Origin: Gammaproteobacteria bacterium
GTDB lineage: Bacteria; Pseudomonadota; Gammaproteobacteria; Burkholderiales; Rhodocyclaceae
DNA: 64,000 bases
Assembly (NCBI GenBank): GCA_029289235.1
Contig: JARFTZ010000057.1
Location: 1-64,000, forward strand
Reading direction: 5' to 3'
Shown: positions 1 to 8,274 of the stretch, piece after piece
Numbering within the stretch: position 1 is the stretch's first letter
How the letters are laid out: each line of letters opens with the position of its first letter
Notes under the pieces: generated by a model
What the model saw: only the letters and a program-made list of their open reading frames with translations
Told to the model about the DNA's origin: nothing
Database searches by the model: none
Position numbers and translations under genes: made by a program

Positions 1-35
1 GAATGCGTTGCCTTTAACCACGAACGGAGCCAACC

Positions 36-188
36 ATGCAAAAGATGATGATGAACGAAACCGAACTGGCCACGCGCTGGAATATCAGCCCTAAGACGCT
101 CCAGCGTCGGCGCAGCGAGGGGCGCGGGCCGCGCTTCATGAAAATGTCCAAGCGCGTCGTGTACCCGATCGACGAAATCCTCGATTAG
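36..188 (+). pseudogene. HTH (AlpA/excisionase-like) DNA-binding protein, apparently frameshifted/truncated
   Basis: ATG at 36 gives MQKMMMNETELATRWNISPKTLQRRRSEGRGPRFMKMSKRVVYPIDEILD*, a winged-HTH pattern. A shifted frame continues as WLQSTKDLGIDVMTAPGDQYRTLQQALASLPV* up to 291. Confidence 0.55.
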
Positions 189-310
189 GAGTTGGTTGCA
201 GAGCACCAAGGACCTGGGCATCGACGTGATGACGGCCCCGGGCGACCAGTACAGGACGTTGCAGCAGGCCCTCGCATCGCTGCCGGTTTGACTGACGCTT
301 CTGGCTCCGG

Positions 311-1444
311 CTATTGCTCCGCCAATTCGTAGCCGGTGCTTCGTCCGCCGCCGGGGGACTTTTTCAGCATACCCAAGCCCAGCAACTGCGTGATGTCACG
401 CAGCGCGGTGTCGGGGGAGCATTTGGCGATGGCGGCCCACTTGCTGCTGGTGAGCTTACCCTCGAAACCATCGAGCAGGCGGTTGAGCAACTTGACCTGC
501 CGCTCGTTCAGAGCTGAACCTGCCGAGCGCTGCCAGAAGCGCGCTTTAACCAGCACAGAGTCCAGCGTGGCCTGCGCGCTCGTAACAGCGCGCCCGAGCG
601 TGCCGAGGAACCACAACAGCCAGTCTGTGACGTCGAGTGCTCCTTTCTGCGTGCGTTCCAGCACATCGTAATAGTCCCTGCGCTCCCGCTGGATCTGCGC
701 CGACAGGCTGTAGAAGCGCTGCGGACTGCCATCGGCACGAGCCAGAAACAGATCACCCACTGCGCGGGCGATGCGCCCGTTACCGTCGTCGAAGGGGTGC
801 AGCGTCACGAACCACAGGTGCGCCAGCCCGGCCTTGACGAGCGCAGGCTCGCCGGTTTCCGCATTCGCCCATGCCAGAAAGCGTGCCGTCTCGGCGGCCA
901 ACACATCCGCTGGCGGTGCCTGGAAATGAATCCTGCGCCGACCCATCGGCCCGGAAACGACCTGCATGGGGCCATCGGCATCGCCACGCCACTGGCCTAC
1001 GGCGATCCGACTCATGCCCGAGTATCCTGTCGGGAACAGCGCCGCGTGCCAGCCAAACAAACGCTCGGCGGTCAGAGGTTCGACGCTGCGCGAAGTGGCG
1101 TCGAGCACCATATCAACGACACCGTCCACACGCCGATCCACTGGGGCGACCCCGCCGATGTCCACGCCCAGCCTTCGGGCGATGGATGAACGCACGGATT
1201 CCACGTTCAGCACTTCGCCTTCGATTTCGCTGGTCTTGACCACGTCCTCGGTCAAAGCCGCGAGGCTGGCCTGATCGCGCAGCGCCATTCCTACGTCCGC
1301 CAGGCGACCGAGTAGCAAGCCCTGAGCACGGCTTACATCGGCGAGCGGTCCCGCAAGAATGGACAGGTCGTAGCGCCAATCGGGCCAGTCGTCGGCCTGC
1401 CAAATGTAGAGTTTTTCTCCGCTACCCATGCGGAGATTAAACAC
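311..1444 (-). CDS. Fic family protein (class II, AMPylase-like)
   Basis: Fic core motif HPFDDGNGRIAR; N-terminal TSEIEG matches the (S/T)xxxE(G/N) inhibitory helix; C-terminal winged-HTH-like region. Start could be downstream at MGSGEKLYIW. Confidence 0.85.
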   Translation of the reverse strand: MFNLRMGSGEKLYIWQADDWPDWRYDLSILAGPLADVSRAQGLLLGRLADVGMALRDQASLAALTEDVVKTSEIEGEVLNVESVRSSIARRLGVDIGGVAPVDRRVDGVVDMVLDATSRSVEPLTAERLFGWHAALFPTGYSGMSRIAVGQWRGDADGPMQVVSGPMGRRRIHFQAPPADVLAAETARFLAWANAETGEPALVKAGLAHLWFVTLHPFDDGNGRIARAVGDLFLARADGSPQRFYSLSAQIQRERRDYYDVLERTQKGALDVTDWLLWFLGTLGRAVTSAQATLDSVLVKARFWQRSAGSALNERQVKLLNRLLDGFEGKLTSSKWAAIAKCSPDTALRDITQLLGLGMLKKSPGGGRSTGYELAEQ

Positions 1445-1738
1445 CCAATTCGCCGCAACGGCAAGTCATTCTCCGCATCTATTGCGGCAAATGGGGCAAG
1501 CAAGCTCCGCACGATAAGGATTCGTGCGGACTCTCCGCCACATCACCATATTCCATTTGTTCGGCAAATTTACATTTATGGAGAAAATACGGAACACACT
1601 CTGATCATGCCCGCGAACACCCACACCCAGCGCATCCTTGATCTGGCCAGCCAGAGAAGGGAACCCCATCCCCACATCAATAAAACAGGTCTATATTGGA
1701 ATTACTCGGTACGTTCCGGTAACACTCGGGAGGACATC

Positions 1739-1867
1739 ATGGGAAAAACACATGAGTCTAGTAAAGAGGCCAAGAAACAGGCCTTGAAGAACCCTAAAGA
1801 GAAAAGAGCGGCAAAACGCGCCAAAAAACACGGAGCAGGAAACGCACCTCTTATTGGACGCCAGTGA
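1739..1867 (+). CDS. small Lys/Ala-rich basic protein (42 aa)
   Basis: MGKTHESSKEAKKQALKNPKEKRAAKRAKKHGAGNAPLIGRQ; purine-rich RBS-like GGGAGGA upstream of the ATG. Confidence 0.5.
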   Translation: MGKTHESSKEAKKQALKNPKEKRAAKRAKKHGAGNAPLIGRQ

Positions 1868-2060
1868 GAGTAGCGGGCCGGTCAGATGGTCGCTAATCAG
1901 GGGCCATGTATCACAAGAGCCGCTGGTCACGAGGGCGTGATTTTGCAGTGCGGTTGATTCAGAGTAGCGCCCACCAAACGACTAGTGGAGACTATTTTGG
2001 CAACGGAGACAGTAAAGCGGGGAAGCCGCAATCCTCACGCTCTGGATGGCTCGTTGCGCT

Positions 2061-2240
2061 TTATTTTTGGAGGCATTGGCTTTTGGCCTCAAGCCAATAA
2101 ACGACATCCCCTACAACAGCGATGCTCCCCGACACCACAAATGTCGCTGCGGAAACCACGCCCGCCAGCACCAGCAGTTCCACGCACCCTTCATTGCGAC
2201 ATCCCGCAAAAGCCTCCACTTGGTTCGTCTGAAGCGTCAT
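2061..2240 (-). CDS. small hypothetical membrane protein
   Basis: Hydrophobic segment ELLVLAGVVSAATFVVSGSIAVVGDVVYWLEAK; no other support. Confidence 0.3.
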   Translation of the reverse strand: MTLQTNQVEAFAGCRNEGCVELLVLAGVVSAATFVVSGSIAVVGDVVYWLEAKSQCLQK

Positions 2241-2585
2241 GTGTCGCTTGATAATGCCGCACGCAGCGGTCATATTCTGACGTGGTCATGGGTAGGTAGA
2301 TACAGCTACACAACCCCACGGAGGCGGAAACCAGTACGAGTGAGAAAACCTTAGACCGGGAAGTCATGGCATTCGGGCCGTATTCTCAATCAACAAGAAG
2401 GAGAAGAGCAGAGAAGCCCAAAGCCAATCTCGATGGCCCGAGGGAGGTTGAACCTCTACAGAAAAGCGCCCAACGACGATCGCGCCTTCGTTCTCAGTGT
2501 AGACACGCCGTCAGAAGACCTCAATTCACGCTTGCCACACGACTCCTTGGCAATTCCGGGAGGAACGCACAAAAGGACAAGCGCC

Positions 2586-2867
2586 CTAACCCCTCCCGCG
2601 CGACACCCCGGCGACCTTGATCATGTAGACCGAAAACGCCCACAGGATGGCCCCGCCGAGTACCGGCAGTGGCTTGCCCTCGGAGGACAACAGCGCAATC
2701 GACCCCGAGCAGGCACAAAGCGCCGCCAACGCCCAGAGAATCCACTTGGTGACGCCCGCAAAGGCAGCCCTGCCGAATCGCCAGAGGAAGGCAACGAAGG
2801 CAATGGCCAGCAGCACCAGCATCGAGTATTTGGAAGATCCCACGCTGCCCCATCCCATAGTGAACAC
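2586..2867 (-). CDS. hypothetical multi-pass membrane protein
   Basis: 93-aa ORF with several hydrophobic segments (MLVLLAIAFVAFLW, WILWALAALCACSGSIALL, GGAILWAFSVYMI). Confidence 0.4.
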   Translation of the reverse strand: MFTMGWGSVGSSKYSMLVLLAIAFVAFLWRFGRAAFAGVTKWILWALAALCACSGSIALLSSEGKPLPVLGGAILWAFSVYMIKVAGVSRGRG

Positions 2868-2875
2868 CAGACAGC

Positions 2876-2900
2876 AAAAAGCCCACTCCGAAGAATGGGC
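2876..2900 (-). terminator. Rho-independent terminator downstream of tRNA-fMet
   Basis: Minus strand GCCCATTCTTCGGAGTGGGCTTTTT. Confidence 0.75.
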
Positions 2901-2915
2901 CGACTATTTGCTGTT

Positions 2916-2991
2916 TGGTTGCGGGGACAGGACTTGAACCTGTGACCTTCGGGTTATGAGCCCGACGAGCTGCCAACTGCTCCACCCCGCG
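2916..2991 (-). tRNA. tRNA-Met (CAT), initiator type
   Basis: Minus strand CGCGGGGTGGAGCAGTTGGCAGCTCGTCGGGCTCATAACCCGAAGGTCACAGGTTCAAGTCCTGTCCCCGCAACCA; C1 mismatch and GGG/CCC anticodon stem typical of fMet; CCA encoded. Confidence 0.95.
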
Positions 2992-3017
2992 CCCGATAAA
3001 AACGGAAAGCTTCAAAG

Positions 3018-3045
3018 CAAAACGCCAACCCAAGAGGATTGGCGT
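3018..3045 (-). terminator. probable Rho-independent terminator
   Basis: Minus strand ACGCCAA-TCCTCTTGGG-TTGGCGTTTT hairpin just downstream of the tRNA-like 3' end. Confidence 0.6.
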
Positions 3046-3061
3046 CATTGCTTGATATTTT

Positions 3062-3095
3062 TGGTGGCGGAAACGGGAACCGAACCCGCGTCCGC
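3062..3095 (-). other. orphan tmRNA/tRNA-like 3' end (T-arm + acceptor + CCA), possible att-site remnant
   Basis: Minus strand GCGGACGCGGGTTCGGTTCCCGTTTCCGCCACCA. No matching 5' acceptor strand found within about 350 nt upstream. Confidence 0.5.
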
Positions 3096-3337
3096 TTGCT
3101 GATCCAGATAGTAACGCCTCGGCCTTGAGGGCGTCGATTCGATGATTTGGCCGGAGGCGGCCAACGCGCGGGCACGCGTATCCCTGCTCAAAGCTCCACA
3201 TCCGCCCACCCTGGGCCTACTGGCTCACCTGATGAGCCTCCCTCCTTGGAAAATTCTTCGGAAATCAGCCATCTGTCATTGCTGGTTTGAAAATTTTGCA
3301 CTATCCTGTCGTGGTTTTCCCTAGATTGGCCATCACC

Positions 3338-3568
3338 ATGTCAACGAGTACCAGCGAAGGCGAGATCCTCACTATCAAGCAGGTCGCCGACTACCTGAAG
3401 GTCACCGAGCGGACGATCTACCGGCTGGCAGCGGCCAAGAAGATCCCGGCCTTCAAGGTCGGGGGGACGTGGCGGTTTTCGCGTGCGGACATCGACAGCT
3501 GGATCAAGCAGCAGTCATCGGTGGATCTAGGGGATGACAGCCATGACTCAGCGAAAGTTGGGCGGTGA
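3338..3568 (+). CDS. helix-turn-helix protein, BldC/excisionase family
   Basis: EILTIKQVADYLKVTERTIYRLAAAKKIPAFKVGGTWRFSRADIDSWI is the canonical HTH_17 pattern. Confidence 0.85.
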   Translation: MSTSTSEGEILTIKQVADYLKVTERTIYRLAAAKKIPAFKVGGTWRFSRADIDSWIKQQSSVDLGDDSHDSAKVGR

Positions 3569-4527
3569 CCATGAAGCTGATCCACAACACCGGCGCAGAT
3601 CGAGTCATCGATCTGATGCGCCCGCACCTCAAACACGGCTACCTGCCAATGGGTCATCGTGTCGTGCAATGTCGATGGAACTTGCCAAGGCATATCCCCA
3701 GGTAACGAGCCCGAATAGGTACATGCCCGGAATAACTCCTCTGAAAGATCGTGCCCCTCCGGTAGGACGCTGACTAGTTTTTGGATCAGTCCGAGAGATT
3801 TGCGGCGTTCCCCACCTTCTTCACCGAAGCGTTTGGCTGTGTCGAAAAAAATGCTCCGCAAGGTCTCGCACTCGGCCTGGCTCGCTGCAAGATTACAAGC
3901 GCAAAACGGGCTGAGCGCATCCAAGTCTTCCAACGTCACAGTATCGGACACCACGCTCGCCCAGAAGTGATCGCCCGGGACGGCAGTGTCGACGGCCTCC
4001 GCCAATGGTGCGCCATGCTCTTTGGTGTAGCGAAACCAGGGACGGGTCGATGAATCCATCAGACCCAATTCCGCCAGTGTTCCGGCGTAGTACTGGCCGA
4101 GTCCGCCCAATTGGTTCTTGAAGTATCGGTGGGTAGAGTCTTGTGCAGTGTAGTGAGAAAGCAGGAGGGCTTGGCCGTTTTCGAGGCGATCAAGTGCGCT
4201 TAGTAGCTGGATGCGCCCGACCATGGCGGCACCGTGACGTTCATTGTCGTTGTCTGTTCGACGTGCGTGCCGTTCTGCAATGAGCGTGAGCAGGCAATCG
4301 GCGCGGCGGAAGTACTCAACGAATAGCGCAGCATCTTCTTTCGAGTAACGTCGGTCGTAGGACCAGACAATCCACGGATAGAGTGAGTAGTAACGAGCAC
4401 GATCGGTAACGTTGGTGATGCCTGGAAGCAGTTGCCCGTAGATAAGCAGACATGGGGCCTGTGTGCCAAGATGGTCAAGGCCCCCTATGGCTGTCGGGGG
4501 CGTTAGCCAAGAAGTCTCGATTCTCAT
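3418..4527 (-). pseudogene. uncharacterised protein, C-terminus apparently truncated near 3640
   Basis: Long ORF MRIETSWLTPPTAIGGLDHLGTQAPCLLIYGQLLPGITNVTDRARYYSLYPWIVWSYDRR...; its last about 75 codons run antisense through the HTH/helicase-start sequence. Confidence 0.5.
3571..3705 (+). pseudogene. truncated N-terminus of a probable PLD-like/SNF2-type helicase
   Basis: MKLIHNTGADRVIDLMRPHLKHGY resembles the N-terminus of helicases found after this type of HTH gene; the reading then becomes antisense to the opposing ORF and stops. Confidence 0.5.
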
Positions 4528-4860
4528 GTGATTAACCAGCCTATTTTTGTTTTCGCTAAGCTATTCGTGCGACCTCGAAATGCTAATTGAATCTCCAATG
4601 TTTTGCTTGGGAACCGAAAGACATACCCATGTCCGCGTTGTGGCTTTTTTTGCCCAAGTCGCCAATGTAAGGCAGTTTCCGTGACGAACAAGCAGGCGGA
4701 AACCCGCATTATTGCTTGAGGGGGCGCGACGGCGTCCTTCGCAGAAACAGAGAATGGGTGGGAACAGAGAGCGGAAAACCACCCGAAACGGGGTGCTCCT
4801 GGGCGGCGACGTCCGTCGCAGCGAGGCCCGAACCCGCGCCAATACTGGGAAAAACGGGCG

Positions 4861-4892
4861 AAAAAAAACCAACCGAGAACGGTTGGTTTTTT
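4861..4892. terminator. bidirectional Rho-independent terminator
   Basis: AAAACCAACCG-AGAA-CGGTTGGTTTTTT perfect stem with A- and T-tracts, downstream of minus-strand tRNA-Met. Confidence 0.85.
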
Positions 4893-4898
4893 GAATAG

Positions 4899-4975
4899 TG
4901 GTGGTGATGGGCAGAATTGAACTGCCGACCTATGGGTTATGAATCCATCGCTCTAACCAACTGAGCTACATCACC
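4899..4975 (-). tRNA. tRNA-Met (CAT), elongator type
   Basis: Minus strand GGTGATGTAGCTCAGTTGGTTAGAGCGATGGATTCATAACCCATAGGTCGGCAGTTCAATTCTGCCCATCACCACCA; full cloverleaf. Confidence 0.95.
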
Positions 4976-4988
4976 GTTAGGGCGCGAG

Positions 4989-5018
4989 ATTATAAAGTTG
5001 CTTCCTACAGAAGGTCAA
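4989..5018 (-). promoter_or_regulatory. sigma70-like promoter of tRNA-Met
   Basis: Minus strand TTGACC-N18-TATAAT, with -10 box 14 nt upstream of the tRNA 5' end. Confidence 0.65.
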
Positions 5019-5063
5019 CTTCAACAGCACCCCATTCATTAAAAGCTTGTTTATAATGCGCCG

Positions 5064-5423
5064 ATGCCACTACCTGCATCCCTTGTTGCCTCAATCGTCA
5101 GCGCCGTCATTGAAACGGTCGTGCAATCGGCGGGTACCGTATCGACAACGCAATACGATACGTACATTGCCAGGCGCACGCTGCCTCCCGAGGTAAAACA
5201 GGGTGTCATGCAACCGCCTCCGGGCAATGGCACCGTCACCATCAGCGGCAGCACCCTCACCCTGTCGCCGGTCGCGCAGTTCCGCAACCAGCAGAACCTG
5301 ATCGTCATGCCCATGGCCATTCAGCAAGCGACCGACGTGGTGTATCTCAACGACAACTTCGGCGCCGTGCACCGCATCTGGCTGATCAGCCGGGCGGAAG
5401 CCGATTCCCTGAAGAAAAACTGA
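5064..5423 (+). CDS. hypothetical protein
   Basis: 119-aa ORF in the gap before miaB, same strand. Confidence 0.55.
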   Translation: MPLPASLVASIVSAVIETVVQSAGTVSTTQYDTYIARRTLPPEVKQGVMQPPPGNGTVTISGSTLTLSPVAQFRNQQNLIVMPMAIQQATDVVYLNDNFGAVHRIWLISRAEADSLKKN

Positions 5424-5433
5424 CTCCGCTCCA

Positions 5434-6771
5434 ATGGTAAAAAAACTGTTCATCCGCACTTTCGGGTGCCAGATGAACGAGTACGACTCGGACAAGATGG
5501 CCGACGTGCTCGCTGCTTCTGAAGAAATCGTCAAGACCGACTCGCCCGACGACGCCGACATCATCCTTTTCAACACCTGCTCGGTGCGCGAGAAGGCACA
5601 GGAACGCGTGTTCCATGACCTCGGCCGCGTGCGGCTGCTGAAAAAGGAGAAACCGGACCTGATCATCGGCGTCGGTGGCTGTGTGGCCAGTCAGGAAGGC
5701 GACGCCATCGTCGCTCGCGCGCCATTTGTCGATATTGTCTTCGGCCCGCAGACGCTGCACCGCCTGCCGCAATTGATCGCCGAGCGGCGCCGGGCCGGCA
5801 AGGCGCAAGTCGATGTCTCGTTCCCTGAAATCGAAAAATTCGACAACCTGCCGCCGGCCAAGGTCGAGGGCGCCGCGGCGTTCGTCTCGATCATGGAGGG
5901 CTGCAGCAAGTTCTGCACCTATTGCATCGTCCCCTTCACCCGCGGTGACGAGGTGTCGCGCCCGTTCGACGACGTGCTGACCGAGGTTGCGGGGCTGGCC
6001 GCACAGGGTGTCGGCGAAGTCACGCTGCTTGGCCAGAATGTCAATGCCTACCGCGGGGCGATGGCGGGCAGTGAAGAAAAGGCGGACCTCGCGATGCTCA
6101 TCGAGTACATCGCGGAGATCCCCGGCATCGAGCGCATCCGCTACACCACGTCGCATCCGCGCGAACTGACGCAGCGGCTGATCGACACCTACGTCAAGGT
6201 GCCGAAGCTGGTTTCGCACCTGCACCTGCCGGTGCAGTCGGGCTCGGACCGCATCCTCGCGGCAATGAAACGCGGCTACACCGCGCTCGAATACAAGAGC
6301 CTGGTACGCAAGCTGCGTGCGGCCCGGCCGGACATCTCGCTCTCGTCCGACTTCATCGTCGGATTCCCCGGCGAAACTGCGGAAGATTTCGAGAAGACAA
6401 TGAAGCTGATCGACGACGTCGGTTTCGACGCCTCGTTCTCGTTCGTTTTCAGTCCGCGCCCCGGCACGCCGGCAGCGGAGATGCACGACGACACGCCGCG
6501 TGAAGTCCAGATCGAGCGCCTGACGCGCCTGCAGCGACGCATCGAGGAACTGGCGCAGGTTGTCTCGCAGTCGATGGTCGGCACCGTGCAGCGCGTCCTG
6601 GTCGAAGGCTTCTCGAAGAAGGACGAGCACGAACTGGCCGGACGCACCGACAACAACCGCGTCGTCAACTTCCAGGGCAACCCGCGTCTCGTCAACAAGT
6701 TCATCGACGTGCGCATCACCTCGGCGATGCCGCATTCGCTGCGCGGCGAAGTGGTCACCCGCGAATCATGA
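5434..6771 (+). CDS. miaB: tRNA-2-methylthio-N6-dimethylallyladenosine synthase
   Basis: [17 protein letters not shown]; radical-SAM [19 protein letters not shown]-like C-terminus. Confidence 0.97.
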   Translation: MVKKLFIRTFGCQMNEYDSDKMADVLAASEEIVKTDSPDDADIILFNTCSVREKAQERVFHDLGRVRLLKKEKPDLIIGVGGCVASQEGDAIVARAPFVDIVFGPQTLHRLPQLIAERRRAGKAQVDVSFPEIEKFDNLPPAKVEGAAAFVSIMEGCSKFCTYCIVPFTRGDEVSRPFDDVLTEVAGLAAQGVGEVTLLGQNVNAYRGAMAGSEEKADLAMLIEYIAEIPGIERIRYTTSHPRELTQRLIDTYVKVPKLVSHLHLPVQSGSDRILAAMKRGYTALEYKSLVRKLRAARPDISLSSDFIVGFPGETAEDFEKTMKLIDDVGFDASFSFVFSPRPGTPAAEMHDDTPREVQIERLTRLQRRIEELAQVVSQSMVGTVQRVLVEGFSKKDEHELAGRTDNNRVVNFQGNPRLVNKFIDVRITSAMPHSLRGEVVTRES

Positions 6772-7790
6772 AAACCCGAACTTCATCCGGCGCATCCGCC
6801 AAGCCGAAGGCCGTCGACCTGCTGCTCTCGCCGGTCAACAACAATCAGCTCGCCAACCTCTGCGGCGTGCTCGACGAGAATCTGCGCCAGATCGAAACGG
6901 CGTTCGACGTTTCCATCGCCCGGCGCGGCGAACGCTTCACGCTGCGCGGAGAAAAGGAACAGACGGCGAAAGCGTCCGAAGCGCTGCAGTTGTTCTACGC
7001 CCGCGCAAAGAACACACTGTCCGTCGATGAAATCCAGCTCGGCCTGATCGAACTGCTCAACCGCCCGGCGCGCAAGGACGTGGTGCGCGACGACGACATG
7101 CCGACCCTGATGACGCGCAAGGCCGAACTGCACGGCCGCACGCCGCGCCAGGTCGAATATCTGCGCCAGATCCAGGAGCACGACATTACCTTCGGCACCG
7201 GCCCGGCCGGCACCGGCAAGACTTACCTCGCGGTTGCGTCGGCGGTCGACGCCTTCGAGCGCGAACTGGTGCAGCGCATCGTCCTCACACGTCCTGCCGT
7301 GGAAGCCGGCGAGCGTCTCGGTTTCCTGCCTGGCGATCTGTCGCAAAAGGTCGATCCCTACCTGCGCCCGCTCTACGACGCGCTCTACGACCTGATGGGC
7401 TTCGACAAGGTCGGCAAGCTGTTCGAGCGTGGTGCCATCGAGATCGCGCCGCTCGCCTACATGCGCGGACGCACGCTGAACCACGCCTTCATCATCCTCG
7501 ACGAAGCGCAGAACACCACGCCCGAGCAGATGAAGATGTTCCTGACGCGCATCGGCATCGGCGCCAAGGCGGTAGTTACCGGCGACGTCACGCAGATCGA
7601 CCTGCAACGCGGACAGAAGAGCGGCCTGATCGAGGCGCGCAAGATCCTGAAGGACGTGCGCGGCATCGCCTTCACCGAATTCCAGAAGGAGGACGTCGTG
7701 CGTCACCCGCTGGTGGCCCGCATCGTCTCGGCGTACGAGACCTATGCCGCCCAGGAAGAGAAAAATGGACATGCCGGCGACAACAAGTAG
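6768..7790 (+). CDS. ybeZ: PhoH-like ATPase (YbeZ)
   Basis: Walker [34 protein letters not shown]; genomic context miaB-phoH-ybeY. Confidence 0.93.
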   Translation: MKTRTSSGASAKPKAVDLLLSPVNNNQLANLCGVLDENLRQIETAFDVSIARRGERFTLRGEKEQTAKASEALQLFYARAKNTLSVDEIQLGLIELLNRPARKDVVRDDDMPTLMTRKAELHGRTPRQVEYLRQIQEHDITFGTGPAGTGKTYLAVASAVDAFERELVQRIVLTRPAVEAGERLGFLPGDLSQKVDPYLRPLYDALYDLMGFDKVGKLFERGAIEIAPLAYMRGRTLNHAFIILDEAQNTTPEQMKMFLTRIGIGAKAVVTGDVTQIDLQRGQKSGLIEARKILKDVRGIAFTEFQKEDVVRHPLVARIVSAYETYAAQEEKNGHAGDNK

Positions 7791-8244
7791 GCGGCTCAAC
7801 CTGAGCGTGCAATACGCCTGCAACACGGACGGCGTACCGTCGCGTCCACAGTTTCGCGCCTGGGCGCGGGCCGCGCTGAACGCCGACGGGATGCGCGGCG
7901 GGCAGATCACGCTCCGCCTCGTCGACGCAGAGGAAGGCCAGTCGCTCAACCGCGACTATCGCGGCAAGGACTACGCCACCAACGTGCTGTCGTTTCCGTA
8001 TGAGATCGAGCCCGTGGTCATCGGCGACCTGGCCATCTGCCACCCCGTCGTGGCCCGGGAAGCCGCAGAGCAGGGCAAGACGCTCGAAGCGCATTACGCG
8101 CATCTGGTCGTCCATGGCGTGCTGCATTTACAGGGGTACGACCACGAGACCGGCGAAGCCGACGCGGCGAGGATGGAAGACAAGGAGCGCGAGATACTGG
8201 CATCATTGGGCTTCGCCGATCCTTACAACACGGGGAAAGCGTAG
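7765..8244 (+). CDS. ybeY: endoribonuclease YbeY (rRNA maturation factor)
   Basis: [16 protein letters not shown] metal-binding motif; start uncertain (7744 or 7765). Confidence 0.93.
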   Translation: MDMPATTSRRLNLSVQYACNTDGVPSRPQFRAWARAALNADGMRGGQITLRLVDAEEGQSLNRDYRGKDYATNVLSFPYEIEPVVIGDLAICHPVVAREAAEQGKTLEAHYAHLVVHGVLHLQGYDHETGEADAARMEDKEREILASLGFADPYNTGKA

Positions 8245-8274
8245 CCGCCCGGCCAAGCTTTCCTGACAACGACA

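Noticed and set aside
2521-3201. 226-aa minus-strand ORF through tRNA-fMet and the tRNA-like element
   Set aside because: Contains tRNA and terminator sequence; not a protein gene.
3062-3420. Complete tmRNA gene on the minus strand
   Set aside because: No recognisable 5' GGNGCGGAA...TTCGAC start or tag-peptide ORF; the expected region is occupied by the HTH gene and its promoter region.
4561-4872. 103-aa minus-strand ORF before tRNA-Met
   Set aside because: Low-complexity Arg/Ser/Phe-rich translation beginning in the terminator; no support.
5052-5057. TATAAT as promoter of the 5064 ORF
   Set aside because: Only 7 nt from the ATG, so it cannot drive a leadered transcript from that start; possibly fortuitous or the true start is downstream.
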